Source: Pyrenochaeta sp. MPI-SDFR-AT-0127 (taxonomy: Eukaryota > Ascomycota > Dothideomycetes > Pleosporales > Cucurbitariaceae). From it: a DNA stretch of 64,000 nucleotides. How positions within the stretch are numbered: position 1 is the stretch's first letter; each line of letters starts with the position of its first letter. A model generated the notes under the pieces. That model saw nothing but the letters and a program-made list of their open reading frames with translations. It made no database searches and had not been told where the DNA came from. The stretch lies in NCBI GenBank assembly GCA_020747015.1, contig JAGTJM010000010.1, forward strand, positions 372,001 through 436,000, written 5' to 3'. Positions 23,357-36,582 of the stretch are shown here, one piece after another. The translations under genes and the position numbers were made by a program.

Positions 23357-24806
23357 TTACGGAGCTGCATCATACCCATGTACCGCTCCATCACCAGTCA
23401 CACTGTCCACAGCCACACTCTCCGCTTTATACCTCTTCACTTGCTGTAAGTGACCCGGTGAAGCAGCAGTCATAAATTTGTTATCATCATCCTCATCATT
23501 TCCCGACACAAGCTTGGCCTCGTCATATCCGTGGAATGGAAACCTATTGTATTGGCCTGATCGAACACCTAAGTATCCTAAAGTCATGTAATAGTGAAGA
23601 AGTGCTTACCTGCATGCTCTCTAATCTTGTTCATCATGTCCTTTTCCGCGCCCAGCAATCTAGTCTCCATGATATGGTCAAGTCTCGCCTTCAGTATTGT
23701 CCCCACCGTACAATCTTCGTGCAATTGGTCGTATTGTAGAAAACCAGCAAGATCCTGCTGGGCTACTGGCTTGACGTCCAAATACGGTTCATTAGCATCT
23801 ATAATGGTTGCATCAAGGAGTTTCTGCAGAACCTCCATCGGCGATGACCGCATCTCCGAGGCGTGTTGCAGCGGTGGCAGCATCTTGTGGGCAGTGAGAT
23901 ATCGTTCTAGGCGGAGTTTGTTCAACGCTGTACATTGCGTCTGACTTCGAGTAGGAGTATTGACTAGCCGACAATGGTTTGAAACCCGCATTTCGCCGAG
24001 TACATTGTAGGTAGCGTCGAGCATTTGGGCAATCAATCTCGATCTACGCATCTTGATGACTTCTGCGATGGCATCATTCATTAGCCACCATATATGAGGC
24101 TGGATGCCTCCAGCTTGCACCAAGAGCTGTGAAGAGTGATGACTTACGTAAAGATCTTGGAGGAAACATTCCTAAAATCCCTTGATTGTGAAACTCAAAG
24201 TCAGCATCTGCTGAGTACTCCAAATCTTGGAGGGTGTTACATACGATGACCCGTTGCTGGATGTACCAGATCGAAGTCCTCGTCCATATGGCAATGTAAG
24301 ACAAGATGGTTCGCAAGTAACAGGTACTCCTCTTCAAGGCCAAAGTGGTAGGTAACAAAAAGCCACTGTTCGTATCCCGGATCAAACATGTTTTGTCGGT
24401 GGGGAGCCAGCCATGCGTCCAGATAGGGCGACAAGATGTGGCCAACTTTATACCGCTCCACTACCAGAGCCAGCCGAACAAGTTCATTCAAATCTAGGTC
24501 TTGAGGCAGCTTCATGCTCTGTAGGTGTGCAATCAACATGATCAAGCGGATCATGTCGGCGTCGTCTTCTGGCAGTAGCACTTGCTTGGTCTTCTTGTTC
24601 CGACGCTTGGAAATCTCATGGAACACCGCGCTGAGCGCCGTAACGTGTGGCCGGGACACAATGAGTTTTCGAAGACCAGTTGGCAAACTCTCGTGGCCAA
24701 CGATAAGCTGCAGGGAATCCTTGCTGATGGGCGTGATATATTCTGCTTGATCTCCAAGCGAGCCATTGCTGAGTGGTGGGAAGGCGGCCGGCCCGTGGTT
24801 TTGCAT
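23357..24806 (-). CDS. BTB/POZ-like domain protein
   Basis: Fungal protein with a BTB-like fold, a protein-interaction module; the partner is unknown. Proposed exons are 24806-24245, 24180-24148, 24062-23610 and 23556-23357, about 415 residues. Recognisable parts are LRKLIVSRPHVTALSAVFHE followed by LLPEDDADMIRLIMLIAHL, matching the 'value, threshold, LPEDDP' pattern of fungal BTB proteins, then a helical region (VRLALVVERYKVGHILSPYL). The C-terminal half is basic and helical, without a known domain. The exact acceptor of the last intron is uncertain: AG at 23577, 23568 or 23557 all keep frame. The second exon (33 nt) is inferred from phase and from its ILGMFPPRSL product. It is convergent with the PAQR gene. 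Confidence 0.65.
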
Positions 24807-25409
24807 AGCGATAGTCTGAGAGCAGCAGCTCTGTCTGATAATGGAATGTGTTTAAAATTTGGAGATGATGTGATTGTGGCCAGCGAGGGAGGGCTACCGT
24901 TGTTCTGGGGCAACTAAAAGTGAAAGCAAAAGAATATGAATCCCACAACACCTCATAGAAGTTGCGCTTTACCCTCCGAGTCCAGGTCCAAGAAGGAGCG
25001 GTACTTCATTTGCAGGAAGCTGGGAGGTTCAACATTTAACAGGGTTCGCAAACAATGTGGAAGTCACCCAGCCTACCATACCTCAACCGCGCTGTCCCCA
25101 ACACAACTACGGTGAATGTGCTTCCACGATGACAGCAGAGAAGTGAGTAGCCACTTTTCGATGCGAGCGACTGTGATACGCTCTTGTCGGAAATTTTGAT
25201 TTACGGAAGCAGGGGCAGTAGAAAATTTCAGGGCAGGCGGAATTCTCACCGAGCCATCCAGAAGCTGTGCTAATGTTTTGGGATTTCGTAGATTTTGTGC
25301 AAACAGCGTTAGGTAGATATTTTCAGTCGACATTGAGTATTTGATTTCATACAACTCGGACATTGTACAGATATGGTACACTATATAGGACCTCGTGCAT
25401 GTAGTGAAT
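24807..25409. other. Intergenic: BTB gene promoter and COX11 3' flank
   Basis: About 0.6 kb separating two minus-strand genes. Short frames around 25.07-25.45 kb have no family resemblance and are not called. Confidence 0.5.
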
Positions 25410-26303
25410 CTATCCCATCGGTACAGGCCGCAAATGCCCATCCTTGTCATACTTCGCCTTGAAAAATGTGTAACTTAGCGTCACTGTCTCTATCCCCTTC
25501 ATGTTGATGTCCGTTACGAACTCGGGATCGATGTAGAAGAACACAGGCATATCAACTGTCTCTCCGGCATTGAGCCTCTGCTCTTCGAAGCAAAAACATT
25601 GGATCTTGCTAAAGTATGGTGCGACCTGTCCTGGCGTCACCGAGTACGTTGCTACTCCAATGATATCCTCGTCGGACTTGTTGGTAGCCGTATAAAACGC
25701 CAACGCGGTTTCACCGGGAAGAACGCGCACTTCACGCTGCTGGGGAACGAACTTCCAGGGGAGGACGTCAGAAACAGAGCCATTGAATGTTATGCGGATC
25801 CGAGGGTGGTTCTCTACGGGCTTGAGGCGTTCGGAAGGGTCACGATCTGTGTCGCCGCCGTGCGCAGCAGATTTTATGGGTTGTCCGCCCCAGCCAGTCT
25901 GTTGGCAGATCTAGACACCAATGTCAGGATCTAGATAGACGACTATATATATCAATTGAGCGTACCATCTTGTACATAGGTACCGAGCCGTATGTTATAG
26001 CTACGAAGCCTACTATCACACTGAAAACATAGTTCCTGTTATTCTGTCAGGAAAGTCGCTGCTGTCAGGTAAACAGCCTGCGTACATGACAGTCCTATTC
26101 TTTATTTTGTATTGCGCATGCATCTGGTCCATCCTCGGCACGGTGCTTTGCCGAGTATCATTTGTGGTGTTTAAACATCTTCGCGCAGTGAAAGCGGGAT
26201 TGCGGATGCGAGGTATTCGGGGAAGTGATCTTGAGCAAGCTGAACATGTCCAAGACTCGAAGGCTCGTGACACGTACGGTCTGAAAGGCGATGCGACAAA
26301 CAT
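25410..26303 (-). CDS. COX11: Cytochrome c oxidase assembly protein COX11 (CtaG family)
   Basis: Mitochondrial inner-membrane copper chaperone that delivers copper to the CuB site of Cox1. Exons are 26303-26086, 26035-25966 and 25910-25410, giving 262 residues. The N-terminus is Arg/Ser-rich and lacks acids, as expected for a mitochondrial presequence (about residues 1-45). One transmembrane helix follows (NYVFSVIVGFVAITYGSVPM, about 74-93). The intermembrane-space domain starts MICQQTGWGGQPI; the copper ligands are the CFCF motif at Cys201/Cys203, within FSKIQCFCFEEQ. The C-terminal half is highly conserved (VDMPVFFYIDPEF, LSYTFFKAK). The first splice rebuilds NRTVMNYVFS in frame. It is head to head with the HIT-finger gene, 234 bp between start codons. 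Confidence 0.95.
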
Positions 26304-26537
26304 TGTTGGCGTAATGCTCCTGGTGGTGAAGACTTCTAGTGGGTGGAGTGATGAATCAACGGAACGGATTCGCCGCTGGATTTAGCCGTTTTGGGACAGG
26401 CCCAAGAACCTTGGACTGCTACTTTTCTCCATGCCTTAGACACCATCTTCGATGTCAACCGTCCACAGACACTTCTCTTAAAATTGTTTGCTATAGCCTC
26501 AAATAAAACCCACATAATTTAATCGCAATTAATAAAT
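26304..26537. promoter_or_regulatory. Bidirectional promoter between COX11 and HIT-finger gene
   Basis: Only 234 bp separate the two divergent start codons, so both promoters must share this interval. The half nearest the HIT gene is AT-rich. No specific factor site was assigned. Confidence 0.55.
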
Positions 26538-27200
26538 ATGGCTGAGCCTCTCTGTGGCGTCTGCAACACTGAGCCGAAAAAATACAAGTGCCCAACTTGC
26601 GCATTACCATAGTACGAAATCCCTCAAACTTCCAGATCTTATAGCACTACAGCTGCTAAATTTCGAAGCTGTTCGCTACCATGCTATCAAAACCACAAAG
26701 CCGTCCACCCTGTTACCGCCGCACCCACACCCTCTGACCACGCTGAACTCTCCATACCCAAACCAACTCCACCCGCACCCACCCCGCGCTATTTGAAGCA
26801 AAAAACCGACTTCTCCGTCCTCGCCACAGACAACAAATTCCAAGAACTGCTCAAGACGCATCCTGTCCTCCTCTCCTCGCTCCAGCGCGTATATGCCAAA
26901 ACCATCGAACCAGACCCTGAGGACGAAGCGCAGCGACACAAGATGGGAAGACAGGCGTTCAGGGGTCGTGGCAGCAGAGGTAGGGGAAGAGGGCGAGGGA
27001 GGGGTGGACGGTGGAACAGTCGTGATGAGGAACCGAAAAGATGGACGCAGAAGAAAGGCGATGCGGATGCGATGGGGTTATTGAAGGGCATCCGAGATGG
27101 GAAGGGAAGGGAGAAGGAGGGGGACGCTATGGAGGAATTCTCGCGGCTGGTCGAGGATATATTTGGGGAAAGCGATAAGAAGGAGGGTGAAGGTGATTGA
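26538..27200 (+). CDS. HIT-type zinc finger protein
   Basis: Small protein with an N-terminal HIT zinc finger, the fold found in box C/D snoRNP assembly and chromatin-remodelling factors. Exons are 26538-26611 and 26669-27200, giving 201 residues. The intron falls inside the finger; splicing joins CALP to YCSLPC. Ligands read as Cys6, Cys9, Cys18, Cys21, Cys26, Cys30, His34 and His38, two interleaved zinc sites. A Pro/Thr linker follows, then a helical region (DFSVLATDNKFQELLKTHP) and an Arg/Gly-rich RGRGSRGRGRGRGRGGR stretch likely to bind RNA. The C-terminal region (DAMEEFSRLVEDIFG) resembles the tail of ZNHIT3/Hit1-like proteins, so a role in snoRNP assembly is plausible but inferred. Confidence 0.85.
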
Positions 27201-29347
27201 AGAGAAAGAATAAGCAACGCCTGAAACACAACACTACCGAAGTTCCAGGCCCTTCGACAAGGATCAAAATGTGATCGAATGATGAAGAATTTGAAGAGAT
27301 GCGAGTTTTAACCTCGAGAGCGTTCAAAAGAAAAGGCCCCATCATACTTCACATGTCGGAGTCTGGCTTTGAAAACACCTTGCGCCGTCAGCTACTGCTG
27401 CTGCAACCATTGCGGCGCAGCTCGAGCTTCGATGTGAACGACAGAGTTCTCTATGTGGATAATCTTCTCGGAGAGGGTATCTCAGGCAACAGAAGACATA
27501 CAGAAACAGGAGAGCAAAGAGCGATCAGTCTCCACCTTTGACTTTGCAAAGAATTCTGCAACAAGAGGTCCAAACTTTCTACTTATACAAGAAGAGGTTG
27601 CCTACTTTCCACGCGAGAAATATTTCTACAGATCAAGGGTGCCGCCAAACTTGATCCTGAAAGTAAGCTATCTAGAGTGGTTGAGCTTCGATGCTCCTTC
27701 GATTTGATATGGCTCAGCGTGTAGCTTGATGCGAGAAGCTTAGTTAACATCGACGGTATTGCAAACGAGGAAATTATGCATCTTCACTATTCCAAGCCAC
27801 CTATCGGCGATAGCCATTATATAATGTATCCATGGAGAGAGAGAAATATTGTAAAGCCGAAGATGAAAATTGTCGCCTTAAGGCTCTCACATTCTTGGCC
27901 ATGGACTTCTAGAGTCTCGAGGTTGACGCTAGAGAGATCCATCAAAGCCCATGAAAATAAGGAAGATCGCACGTTGTGAGATTAGACTACTTTGTCAGTG
28001 GAATGTCATCAGCATGTAAGAGTGATTGCTTACCTGCATCCATTGGTTCCCAGACCGCTCTAGGGGCGTAGTTCTTCAGCAAATCCCGAACAACGTCCAT
28101 CACACCAAGATCACCAAGGCACCTGTTGTAATCGCAAGCGGCTACAAGGCCACACCATTTAAGGTACTTTGAGTAGTTTGAGTAGTTTGATCCCCTGGCA
28201 TGCATCACTTTCTACCCGGTTCCAGTAGTAGCAAACATTGCCATGCATCGCCGAGGTATCTTCTGGCAGAGGATATAGTCCCATATCCTGGTAACCTTTG
28301 ATTAATGTGCCCACTTTCAAAGCCGAACATGTGGCTGATCTTGTGTACTCGCATTCGTTTCTGCGAGGGCAGATTCAAGAGCGACAATGCTGGGCTTGCA
28401 TTCCTGAGCAAGCCTTTGTTGACGCAAAATGCTGAAGGTCTGCCTTGGGTTAAAGAGAAGCTAAACAGTACCTCGAATTGATTGAATAAATAATATGTTG
28501 AAAGTACATTCAACTTTATCTTTAAGCTTGGGAGAGATACGATTAAGCCGGGTGAAATTCGATTTAGCTTGAGTAAGAAATCATGGAGCAACGTCTTAAG
28601 CCTCAATGCCTATATATGGCTCCAGGTCACTTTCACTTACACTAACAAGACCGCTAGCACCCCTAACTTACACAGGCCGTAGAAGTGGAAAATCGAAATC
28701 TCAAGGCATGAAAACAGACCCTGCTCGCGCCCAAGTCTCGCAACACTGCTGCAGGAATGAGGGCAGGACATCGGATTCTCAAGCAGACACAAACATTGAA
28801 TTCTCATCAGACAACAATATCTTCACTTTACGTATACAGAAGGTATATCGCACAAAAAAAAAAGTCTACCTACGATGTTGGGTTTCAGAGAACATTCGAG
28901 GTCTTTTGAAAAGCAGCTTATGCTCCTAGAGCTGCAAAATATAGTTAGTATTTGTGCCTTCAAACAAGAGGCCGGACTGATCTGTGGTGTCGAATACAAG
29001 AATAAGTACACACTTCTTTGGTGAGTACTTGGGTTTTTAAGAGTGGCCATGTCGTGTCTACCAGAGAGCAGTGAAAACAGGGTAAACTTGCCATGGAAAA
29101 CTATTCATTTGCTTCCATGGATGGAAGGACGCTCCCTGGCCTGGAAAGGCATGATATTCGGAGAGGACTGTTGTGCTACGGCAATCTTGTCCGAGCGCTC
29201 ATGCGTCGTGGCTTGAGGATGGGAATTGAGAATAACTTACTGGCATAAGTCTTCGATATATAATTCTTGAGGCGGGCTCATCTACTCCGTACTCTAAAAC
29301 ACACCAGACATACATTTGTGCACGACATCTGTGGTGATCACCTACAC
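27201..29347. other. 2.1-kb stretch without a confident gene
   Basis: Several short open frames look partly coding-like: plus strand 27.45-27.71 kb ending YLEWLSFDAPSI, and minus strand 28.6-28.0 kb with the run YGTISSARRYLGDAWQCLLL and, further on, VMDVVRDLLKNYAPRAVWEP. None joins by splice sites into a recognisable protein. They may be orphan exons or a decayed gene. Confidence 0.4.
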
Positions 29348-30541
29348 TTACGACAGATCTAGTACAACCCGACCCTGCAGTTTCCCGGCATGCATCTCCT
29401 CAAAGACATCGGTCAACTTCTCCAACTTCTCCGTTCGATAATGCGTCTTGACAATGCCGCGGGCTGCAAACTCCATCGTCTCAATGGCCTCCTTCCGTGA
29501 ACCGACCGCAGAGCCTACAATCTGCAGCGCCTTGCCGACAAGCAAGCCGGGACTCGCCGACTTCATGGGCACAACCTCGCCCTCGGGGATGCCCACGCAC
29601 ACGACGCGGCCGCCAAAACGCAGCAGCTCAGCAGACTGGCCATATGCATTGTTATTCGCTGTGCAGACGATGACGGCGTGTGCGCCGAGTCCGTCGGTGA
29701 ATTCCTTGACAGCATCGGGCATGGAATCTGTGCCGTCGACGGGGATAAAGTGCTCGGCACCGCTCTCCATGACAATGTCCTTCTTGCTCGAGTGGTCAAT
29801 ACCAATGACTCTGTGTCCGATGCCCTTGGCAGAAAATTGCACAGCGAGATGTCCGAGACCACCTCCAGCGCCCATGATGATAACCCATTTTCCAGACTCG
29901 GCGTTTGCTTTGCGTAGCGCCGAGTAGACGGTTACGCCTGCACATAGGAGTGGCGCCGCAGCGGCAGAGTCGAGACCGTCTGGAATGGGGGTTACATAGT
30001 TCGCTGGGCTGAGGACATATTGCTGGAAAGTACCGGGAGTGTAGTAGCCTGAGACTTTCTGTAATTTATAGTTAGCACGTTGCTTGCTCCAGCGAATTCT
30101 CCTTTATCCTAAACCACCCATTCCACACAACGACTTCAGATTTAGGTAAACAAGTGCGTAATGACTTACTCCAGAAAAGCAATTCGCATCCATACCCGCC
30201 CGACAAGCTTCACATGCCTCACAGATCCCCGCCATCCACTTGATTCCTACACGATCTCCGATCTTGACCGCCGCATTGTCAGTGCCCGGGCCCATCTTTA
30301 CAATCTTGCCAACGCCCTCGTGGCCGCCGACTTGGCCTGCTTGCGTGGGAAACGGGAGGATGGACCATGCGTTCATCATGACACCCATATCGGAGTGACA
30401 AACACCTGAGTGAGACAGATTGATCAAGACTTCTCCAGCACCAGGCTCAGGCATGTCTAATTCCTCAATCTTCGTGGATATGGAGCCAGGCTTGTCATAG
30501 ACAGCGGCCTTGTACTTCTTGGGGAGCTCGACGGAACCCAT
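29348..30541 (-). CDS. Zinc-dependent alcohol dehydrogenase (ADH1-type)
   Basis: Medium-chain dehydrogenase/reductase interconverting alcohols and aldehydes with NAD(H); cytosolic, since no targeting sequence is seen. Exons are 30541-30170 and 30058-29348, giving 360 residues. The catalytic zinc site is Cys48 (GVCHSD) and His74-Glu75 (GGHEGVG). The structural zinc site is the four-cysteine lobe Cys107, 110, 113 and 121. The Rossmann motif is GAGGGLGHLAVQFSAKG, followed by an acidic residue in VIGIDHSSKK that fits NAD preference. The C-terminus RVVLDLS is typical. The 111-bp intron is longer than most here and splits the gene directly after the structural zinc lobe. The closest kin are fungal fermentative ADHs, but the exact substrate is not decided by sequence. 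Confidence 0.93.
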
Positions 30542-31534
30542 CTTGATAATTTAGTCCTGAACTTTTTTTCTTGGATGATATGGCTATATTTCTGGCTTCG
30601 GCTGACTGTGGCTGGAGGAGACCGGAATAAACAAGGAGATAGGTAGAATATGTAGTTGGAGATTAAGAAAAAGACGCGTCCTGGACTAGCCCTACATATA
30701 AGACCTCCCCCTCCCGTTCATCCGTAAGATTCCAGGCCATCATCTAGCTCCCACACAAGCCGGTCGCTCCATCTATCGGCCGAGAAAAGTTCTTACATGT
30801 CCGACTGTACCCAATCGCGGTTGATACAAGTACGAGTAGCCTACAGGTGTACTGTTTTGAAAAGAAGCCGAGGCGAGCAAGCTACCCCGCGTTGGGGAAG
30901 AGGGGCACTCAAATACGTCAGGAGGCGCGTGAATGTGGGGTTCATATAACTCTGCATGTCAGCAGTGGATAGCTCGCAGTTCCGCGGCAGTTGATGGAAG
31001 GACTGACTCGAGTTGCATGAGTTCAGGTGTGTGAGACGATAGTGGTCGCGGACGAAGTATGGTTTGGAGCTTGGCCATGGTGTGACCACGACAGCTTCAG
31101 CCATAGCTCGTCCAGAGCTTGTAAGCTGCAGTGTCGAGCTTTAGGTTTGCTTATGACGTAGAGACAGGAGCAAAGATATTGTTGCAAGAGTGATCGTGAG
31201 GAATTCGAAGGTAGTTGGTATAGACCACTATAGTACATGCTCCGAAAGTATCCAAAACACCATTAAATAACCAGCAACGCGAAATCGCGGTGCAATGACC
31301 CATCCAGGTCTTCAAAGTGGTATCGTACAAAGACAAATCGTTCGCATATATGCGTTGGGGGCGTGATGAAGGTAGAGGAAAATCATAAAACCCAGGGCCC
31401 GCCAGATTAGATCCTGCCAGATGCCAATGCCATTTTCCAAACAGTGTTTCTCCATTCTATGCTAATGCTGTTTCGCGCCGGGTGGATCGATTAAATCGCT
31501 CAGAGACGATGAGAGTGTTGAAGATAGGAAATTT
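30542..31534. other. Intergenic: ADH promoter and kinase 3' flank
   Basis: About 1 kb between two minus-strand genes. No gene is supported; the short frames at 30.84-31.34 kb overlap in different frames and have no family match. Confidence 0.5.
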
Positions 31535-34506
31535 TTATGCACCTTGATTAGTTATGAACGGGCTGGCAAGCAGCTCATCCGCACTGGGACGCTTTTCGTG
31601 ATCAATCAGGAAGGTCTTTGCTAGAAATGTTCGAGCATCGTCGCCAGCATTATCCGGGATGGTTGGGCTTGCATCGCCACTGCCACCTATCTTGAAGATA
31701 GCCTGAAGCTGGGTGCAATTTGGATGAGGGTGACTGCCAGTGAACATCTCAACGACAAGACAGCCGAGAGACCAGATATCGGCTTTGCGGGTGTAGGCGG
31801 TTTGTCGAACGACTTCAGGGGCCATCCAGAAGACTGAGCCTTGGAGAGACACGCGCTGTGCTCCCTTTTTGCTACCACCCAAGGTAGATGCCTCGATACG
31901 CTTCGAAATACCGAAATCAGAAATCTTGACAGAACCCTTGTTGTCAACCAGGATGTTGGCGCCCTTGATATCACGATGAATGATATCTCGCGAGTGGAGG
32001 TAGGACAGGCCTGTCAGAATTTGACGGACGAAATTTTGGATGAGCGATTCGCCGAGAGGTCCATAGTTGACAAGCATGGTCGCTACGGAGCCACCAGGAA
32101 CGTACTCGAGGAAAATGTTGAGATGACTTTCATCTGAGTTGGAACCAAGATACTGCACAATGTTCGTGTGCTTGAGCTCCCGGAGAAGACCAATCTCGTG
32201 TTTGAGTGCCTCTACCATGTTCGTCTTCTTGTGATCCATTTGAGAAGCCCCGGCAACAGACGGAAGCTCGACCTGCTTCACAGCCATAAGCTCGCCCGTC
32301 ATGGCATGTAGTGCAAGATACACGCTGCCGAAAGAACCTTGTCCAATAAGAGCGCCCTTCATGTACTTGACGTTGTCCCACGAGTCTTGTTCTAGGTACT
32401 CGGCCAGTTCATCGTCAGACTCTTCACCATCTTCAGCTATGGCTTCCGAGAGACGCTTGTTCAGCGAGTCGGCGTTCTCAGTGTTGCTAGTGCTGCTGCC
32501 TGCGAGACTGCTGCCGTCATCATTGAAGTAGGACTGCAGAGTGGTATTGCCGTCAGGGTCGGTGATGGCGAGAGTATCTGAGCCACTGCCATCGCCGAAT
32601 GACACGTATGATTTGCGGTTTGGTTCGAGGGGCGACTCCTCGTCAAGAGGCTCCAGAACAGAAGATGCCATGGAGTCTCGATAGCCCGATTGGGACGGCA
32701 AGCCAAGCCTCATGACAGACAATGGACGAAGAGGTCGGGCTTGGTTACCCCCTTGAAGCCAACTGTCGGCAATAGATGGCAGCGGTGGGGCATCTCTCAG
32801 ACTAGACGCAACGCTGAAGTTTGAAGCCATCGAAAGGCGGGATGCTGCCCTGCTGAGCCGGTGCGATCGACGGATAGACATGCGCACAGTCTTATCGATC
32901 TCATCCTTTCCGACATCTGGGAAGTAAGAAGTGAGGTCTGATGTGATAAGCTCGCTCGGGGGGCGAGCACCATAGAATTGCTTGAGTTTTCGTGCACGGG
33001 CTTGGTATACCGGCGACCTCGTGGGATCGCTAGGTCCTTCCAAGTTCTGGGCCGTGGAATTGATATGTCGCTCTCGTTCTCTCGCGGATGTTGGGGAAAG
33101 AGGATAGCTGACAGCAGCAAGCGATTCACCAGTGAGCTTTTCGATCTTGATCTGACTCCGGTTGCTGGCAGGAATGTATACGTTTTGCGTTTGTTGGAAG
33201 TTCTGTTGTTGGTAGATGCCAGCAGCGGCCTTCAATTGTTCCTCGTCTGGCTCTCCAGCGTGGACCTTGCGAAGGATTAGCCGTCCTCGTTCATGGCGGT
33301 TTGCGTCTTTGACGAGCCGGTACACCTCGATATCGCTGAGACGTTCAGACAAGGATGGGTCTGGGTCAGAGCTGTTCAGAATGTAGAAGCAAAAGTTCTT
33401 CACGTGTGCTGTGTTGAGGTGGCCCTTGGTCAGGGTCTTCAGCATAACCTCCTCAGCTGTCTTGCACCCTTCAATGTTAACGACGGATGTTCGTCCGTTG
33501 TCGTAGATGACGCGAACCAAGGCTTTGTCCTGAGGCAGAATTGCACTGTTTGTGGCAGTGTCAGTGCTCGGGCTTGCCCGATGGTGAGTGAAGCGTGCGG
33601 TCTGAGGAGTTTCGGTGGGCGTCGTCCGTTGGTGTCGTACATACTGGGAGGTTATGTTCGCTGTGGTGCTCGAGGCACTAAGGGGATGGACGCCATATGC
33701 TGATCCATACTCCTTTTTGCCAACGTCCTTGGGGCTGTTCAGGCCCCCTTGGCGCTGTGTTCGAAGACCTCGGTTCTCCTGGTCGACCAAAGGAGAACTG
33801 GGGCGCGATGGCGACTTGGTGCCATATGCATAGCTGCTGAGATCAGCGTGATTGATTTGTCGCGACATGCGTTTCTCGGTCCGTGTGCTGACGGGAATCG
33901 GGCGTGCAGAGTGTAGGGGTCGAGGCGAACCAGACGATGGTGGAGTGTATGCTGCGTTATCGAGGGTGGCTAGCGACTGCCTGTTCGAGAGGCGTCTAGA
34001 CGCCTTCTTGTATTCCTTATTACGAAGCTGCTTTGCCTGCGAGCCAATCCGGACACGGTCGCCGACCTTCTTGATGCCCATGTCCTTCAGATGAGTCTGG
34101 TCCATTTCCATGAGGTTCTCGCCATTGATGTGATTGTCTGAATAAGTTAGTCTGGGGACACGTGGGTAAGGTGTTGGGACATACGCTTGAACAAATCCAC
34201 ATATTGTGGACAGTTGATACGCTTTAGCCAGTCGCCGACCTTGTCCTCGTCCCAGTGCCTGCACATGTCAGTACTAGGCACAGTGGCCGGTGCAAGTGGT
34301 GCAGCATACCTGACAGCATCTGGGGCATCATATATCTCTGAAAACTCGGACTCTGTAGGCGAAGCAAACATGGAATGGTCGGCTCGTGTATTTGAGGTGT
34401 GGTTCCGGTAGCTGGCAACGCTGGAGTTGTACTGTGCTGCAGCTTGTGGGGCACCTCCACCCATGGAGGGGGCAGGATATGGCGATTTTGATGCAAGCAT
34501 GGCCAT
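31535..34506 (-). CDS. ste11: Ste11-type MAP kinase kinase kinase
   Basis: Top kinase of the pheromone/filamentation MAPK cascade (Ste11-Ste7-Fus3/Kss1 type). Exons are 34506-34310, 34258-34185 and 34137-31535, giving 957 residues. Domain order: a SAM domain from about residue 68 (HWDEDKVGDWLKRINCPQYV ... LKDMGIKKVGDRVRI), a long Ser/Pro-rich linker, a Ras-association-like domain (ALVRVIYDNGRTSVVNIEG, about 300-390), another linker, then the kinase domain (about 675-950). Kinase landmarks are IGQGSFGSVY, AVKQVE, HRDIKGANILVD, DFGISKR and MAPEVVRQ. The first splice restores AVRHWDED at the SAM start. The order SAM-RA-kinase is the usual fungal Ste11 architecture, and the length is in the family's range. 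Divergent from the DUF7514-like gene across about 2 kb. Confidence 0.94.
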
Positions 34507-36582
34507 GTCTATTTCGCAGATAGTCTGTAGGTGTGCTATATCTAACTGAGGGTGGTGTATCGATGGGTGATGGTTTCGCTAGATGACGGGTGGTATCATG
34601 AACTCATATTTGGGAAGCTCGTGGTGGATGTGGTAAACAGAGGAGAAAGAAGGGCTCGAGAGGCGGCGAGGTGCCGTCGTCGACGTGGTACAGGACGGGG
34701 TTCGATGCAGCGGTTGGCGTCCCAGCAGGGTATTAAGACAGGCGTCACAATAGCAGGCTCGCACACTAGGAGTCGAGAACAGGTTTGCAGGATTGGCTGG
34801 GCGGATTCTCGTTTGAGGCCAGCTGGTGGTAATGGTGAGAGACGGCCAGAGCTAGTTGCAGGCGTATAGTAGTCGGGTTCCGTGTGGGTGTGAGTGTGGT
34901 GGTGGTGGTGGTGGTGGTGCTACTGCTGCAGAAGGCGGGTGAGAGCGGCGTGGGGTGCCTTTATTGCGGCACCTGCTCGCCCCAGGGTGTCGACGCACAA
35001 GGGAGCGAGATGAGCGAGGGAAACAAGACACGCGCACTCGAAACAGCGGACAGGCGAAAATGTCCAGAGGAGGGCGGAGACGTCTTTTGGCAATGCTCGT
35101 GGGCAGCGTGAGAGTGAAACGCGCTAGGTGTCAGCGAGGCCACCAAGCCTGGGACCCTGTGGGCTGACCCAATCGGAGGCAGCCGACCTCTAGTGCTGCA
35201 ATGGTCCCATGCGCCGTCCTCCCGCCGTCGCTCTCCTCAGATACAGCCAAAAGGATGATGAGCGTGTTTAATTACTCATGCCGTTCGTTGCCATCAATCT
35301 CACGGGCTGGCTGGACGCGTTGGACCATGTTTTGTTTCGGCCAGCTGTGGGCTTCTCAGCAGCTGATCAGACGCGTCGACGACCCAGAGAGGCACCACCG
35401 ACACGCTGCCGGACAGGCATGCCTGAAGGTTTAATTTACTCTCAACAACGATAGCCGATCCATACGGCAGGCAAATCGCGACGCAGGTCCACTCCGCCCT
35501 ATGCTGAATGGAAAGCCCGCCTGGAGCATTCTGGCAGGCCGGGAATAGCTCAAACATGCTGGGATGGCGCCCGAATGCCGGTACCGTTCAATCAATCTGC
35601 AGACACTTTTGACATGTCGACACATCGTGCATCTTGCCTCTGCCTGACGTGTCGCAGGTACGGTCAACAATAGCAAGCGGGCGCCTATGGCATTGCGCTT
35701 CGCTACCACCGTGTCTGCGCCAGCCCTCACCCGTAGTGTCTCAGCGGCTGGCGAGTAGCAGAGCCTCACTGCGTAGCCGCCGCTGCTGGCACACCACAGC
35801 CTCTGATTGGCAGTAAGCGCCAGTGTTTATGCGACCCCTATTGCTTTGGTGGTTCATTTGTTTCGGTTCAGGTGGTCGAGCAGGGCCATCATGCTCACTG
35901 AAACCGCATGGGCCTGTTGCTCGACATTGGTGCTGGGAAACGAACGGCGTGCAAGTCAGGCGGAATCGTGCCGCTGTCAATTCAATGCCCAGCACCCACC
36001 GACATGCCCGCCCAACGGCCGCCATCAATCAACCACCACCTCGCTCCCAAGGCTCAGGCGAACATGAGGGCGTCGTTCGTGGGTAATCACAACCTGGCAA
36101 TCCCGCAACGCCACAACTCGGTCAGCGTCGACTGTTCACGCAAGGTGGATGACGTCTGGCTATGACATCACGTTACAACGCTCGTGCAGACAGGCCTCTC
36201 TCTGCTACCTGACAGCTGCGCCTAAAAGAGCGCTTCACGTGGAAATCTTGACAGTACAACCAGTCAAACACTGCATTCCATTACTGTCTAGCCTGTGGCT
36301 TGCTATTTCTCTCTCTTACCAAGTTCTAAGCTAACTGCCGCCATTCTGGACGACGTAAACCATCGGCTCCCACCAGGCTGCGCCGCGCTTGAAACCAGAG
36401 CCTGCCCTTCAAGGCAGAGTCACAGCCTGCTCGCCGACCTCTGCAATCACCACCACACCTGCATGGGAAAAGCTGCAGTCACAGCAGCACCTATCTGCTG
36501 CAGTCTACCACGGCCGTCCAGTTAACGACTTTGCGACTCGCAGCGTCATATCATTTCTAGCCCATTCTCATTGGCCTACACC
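34507..36582. promoter_or_regulatory. 2-kb divergent intergenic region
   Basis: Lies between the start codons of ste11 (-) and the DUF7514-like gene (+), so both promoters and leaders are here. A GGT repeat lies near 34.9 kb. Several 60-110-codon frames exist on both strands but have no family resemblance. Confidence 0.45.
34896..34919. repeat. (GTG)n trinucleotide repeat
   Basis: Eight uninterrupted GTG/GGT units, about 390 bp upstream of the ste11 start codon, in noncoding DNA. Confidence 0.9.
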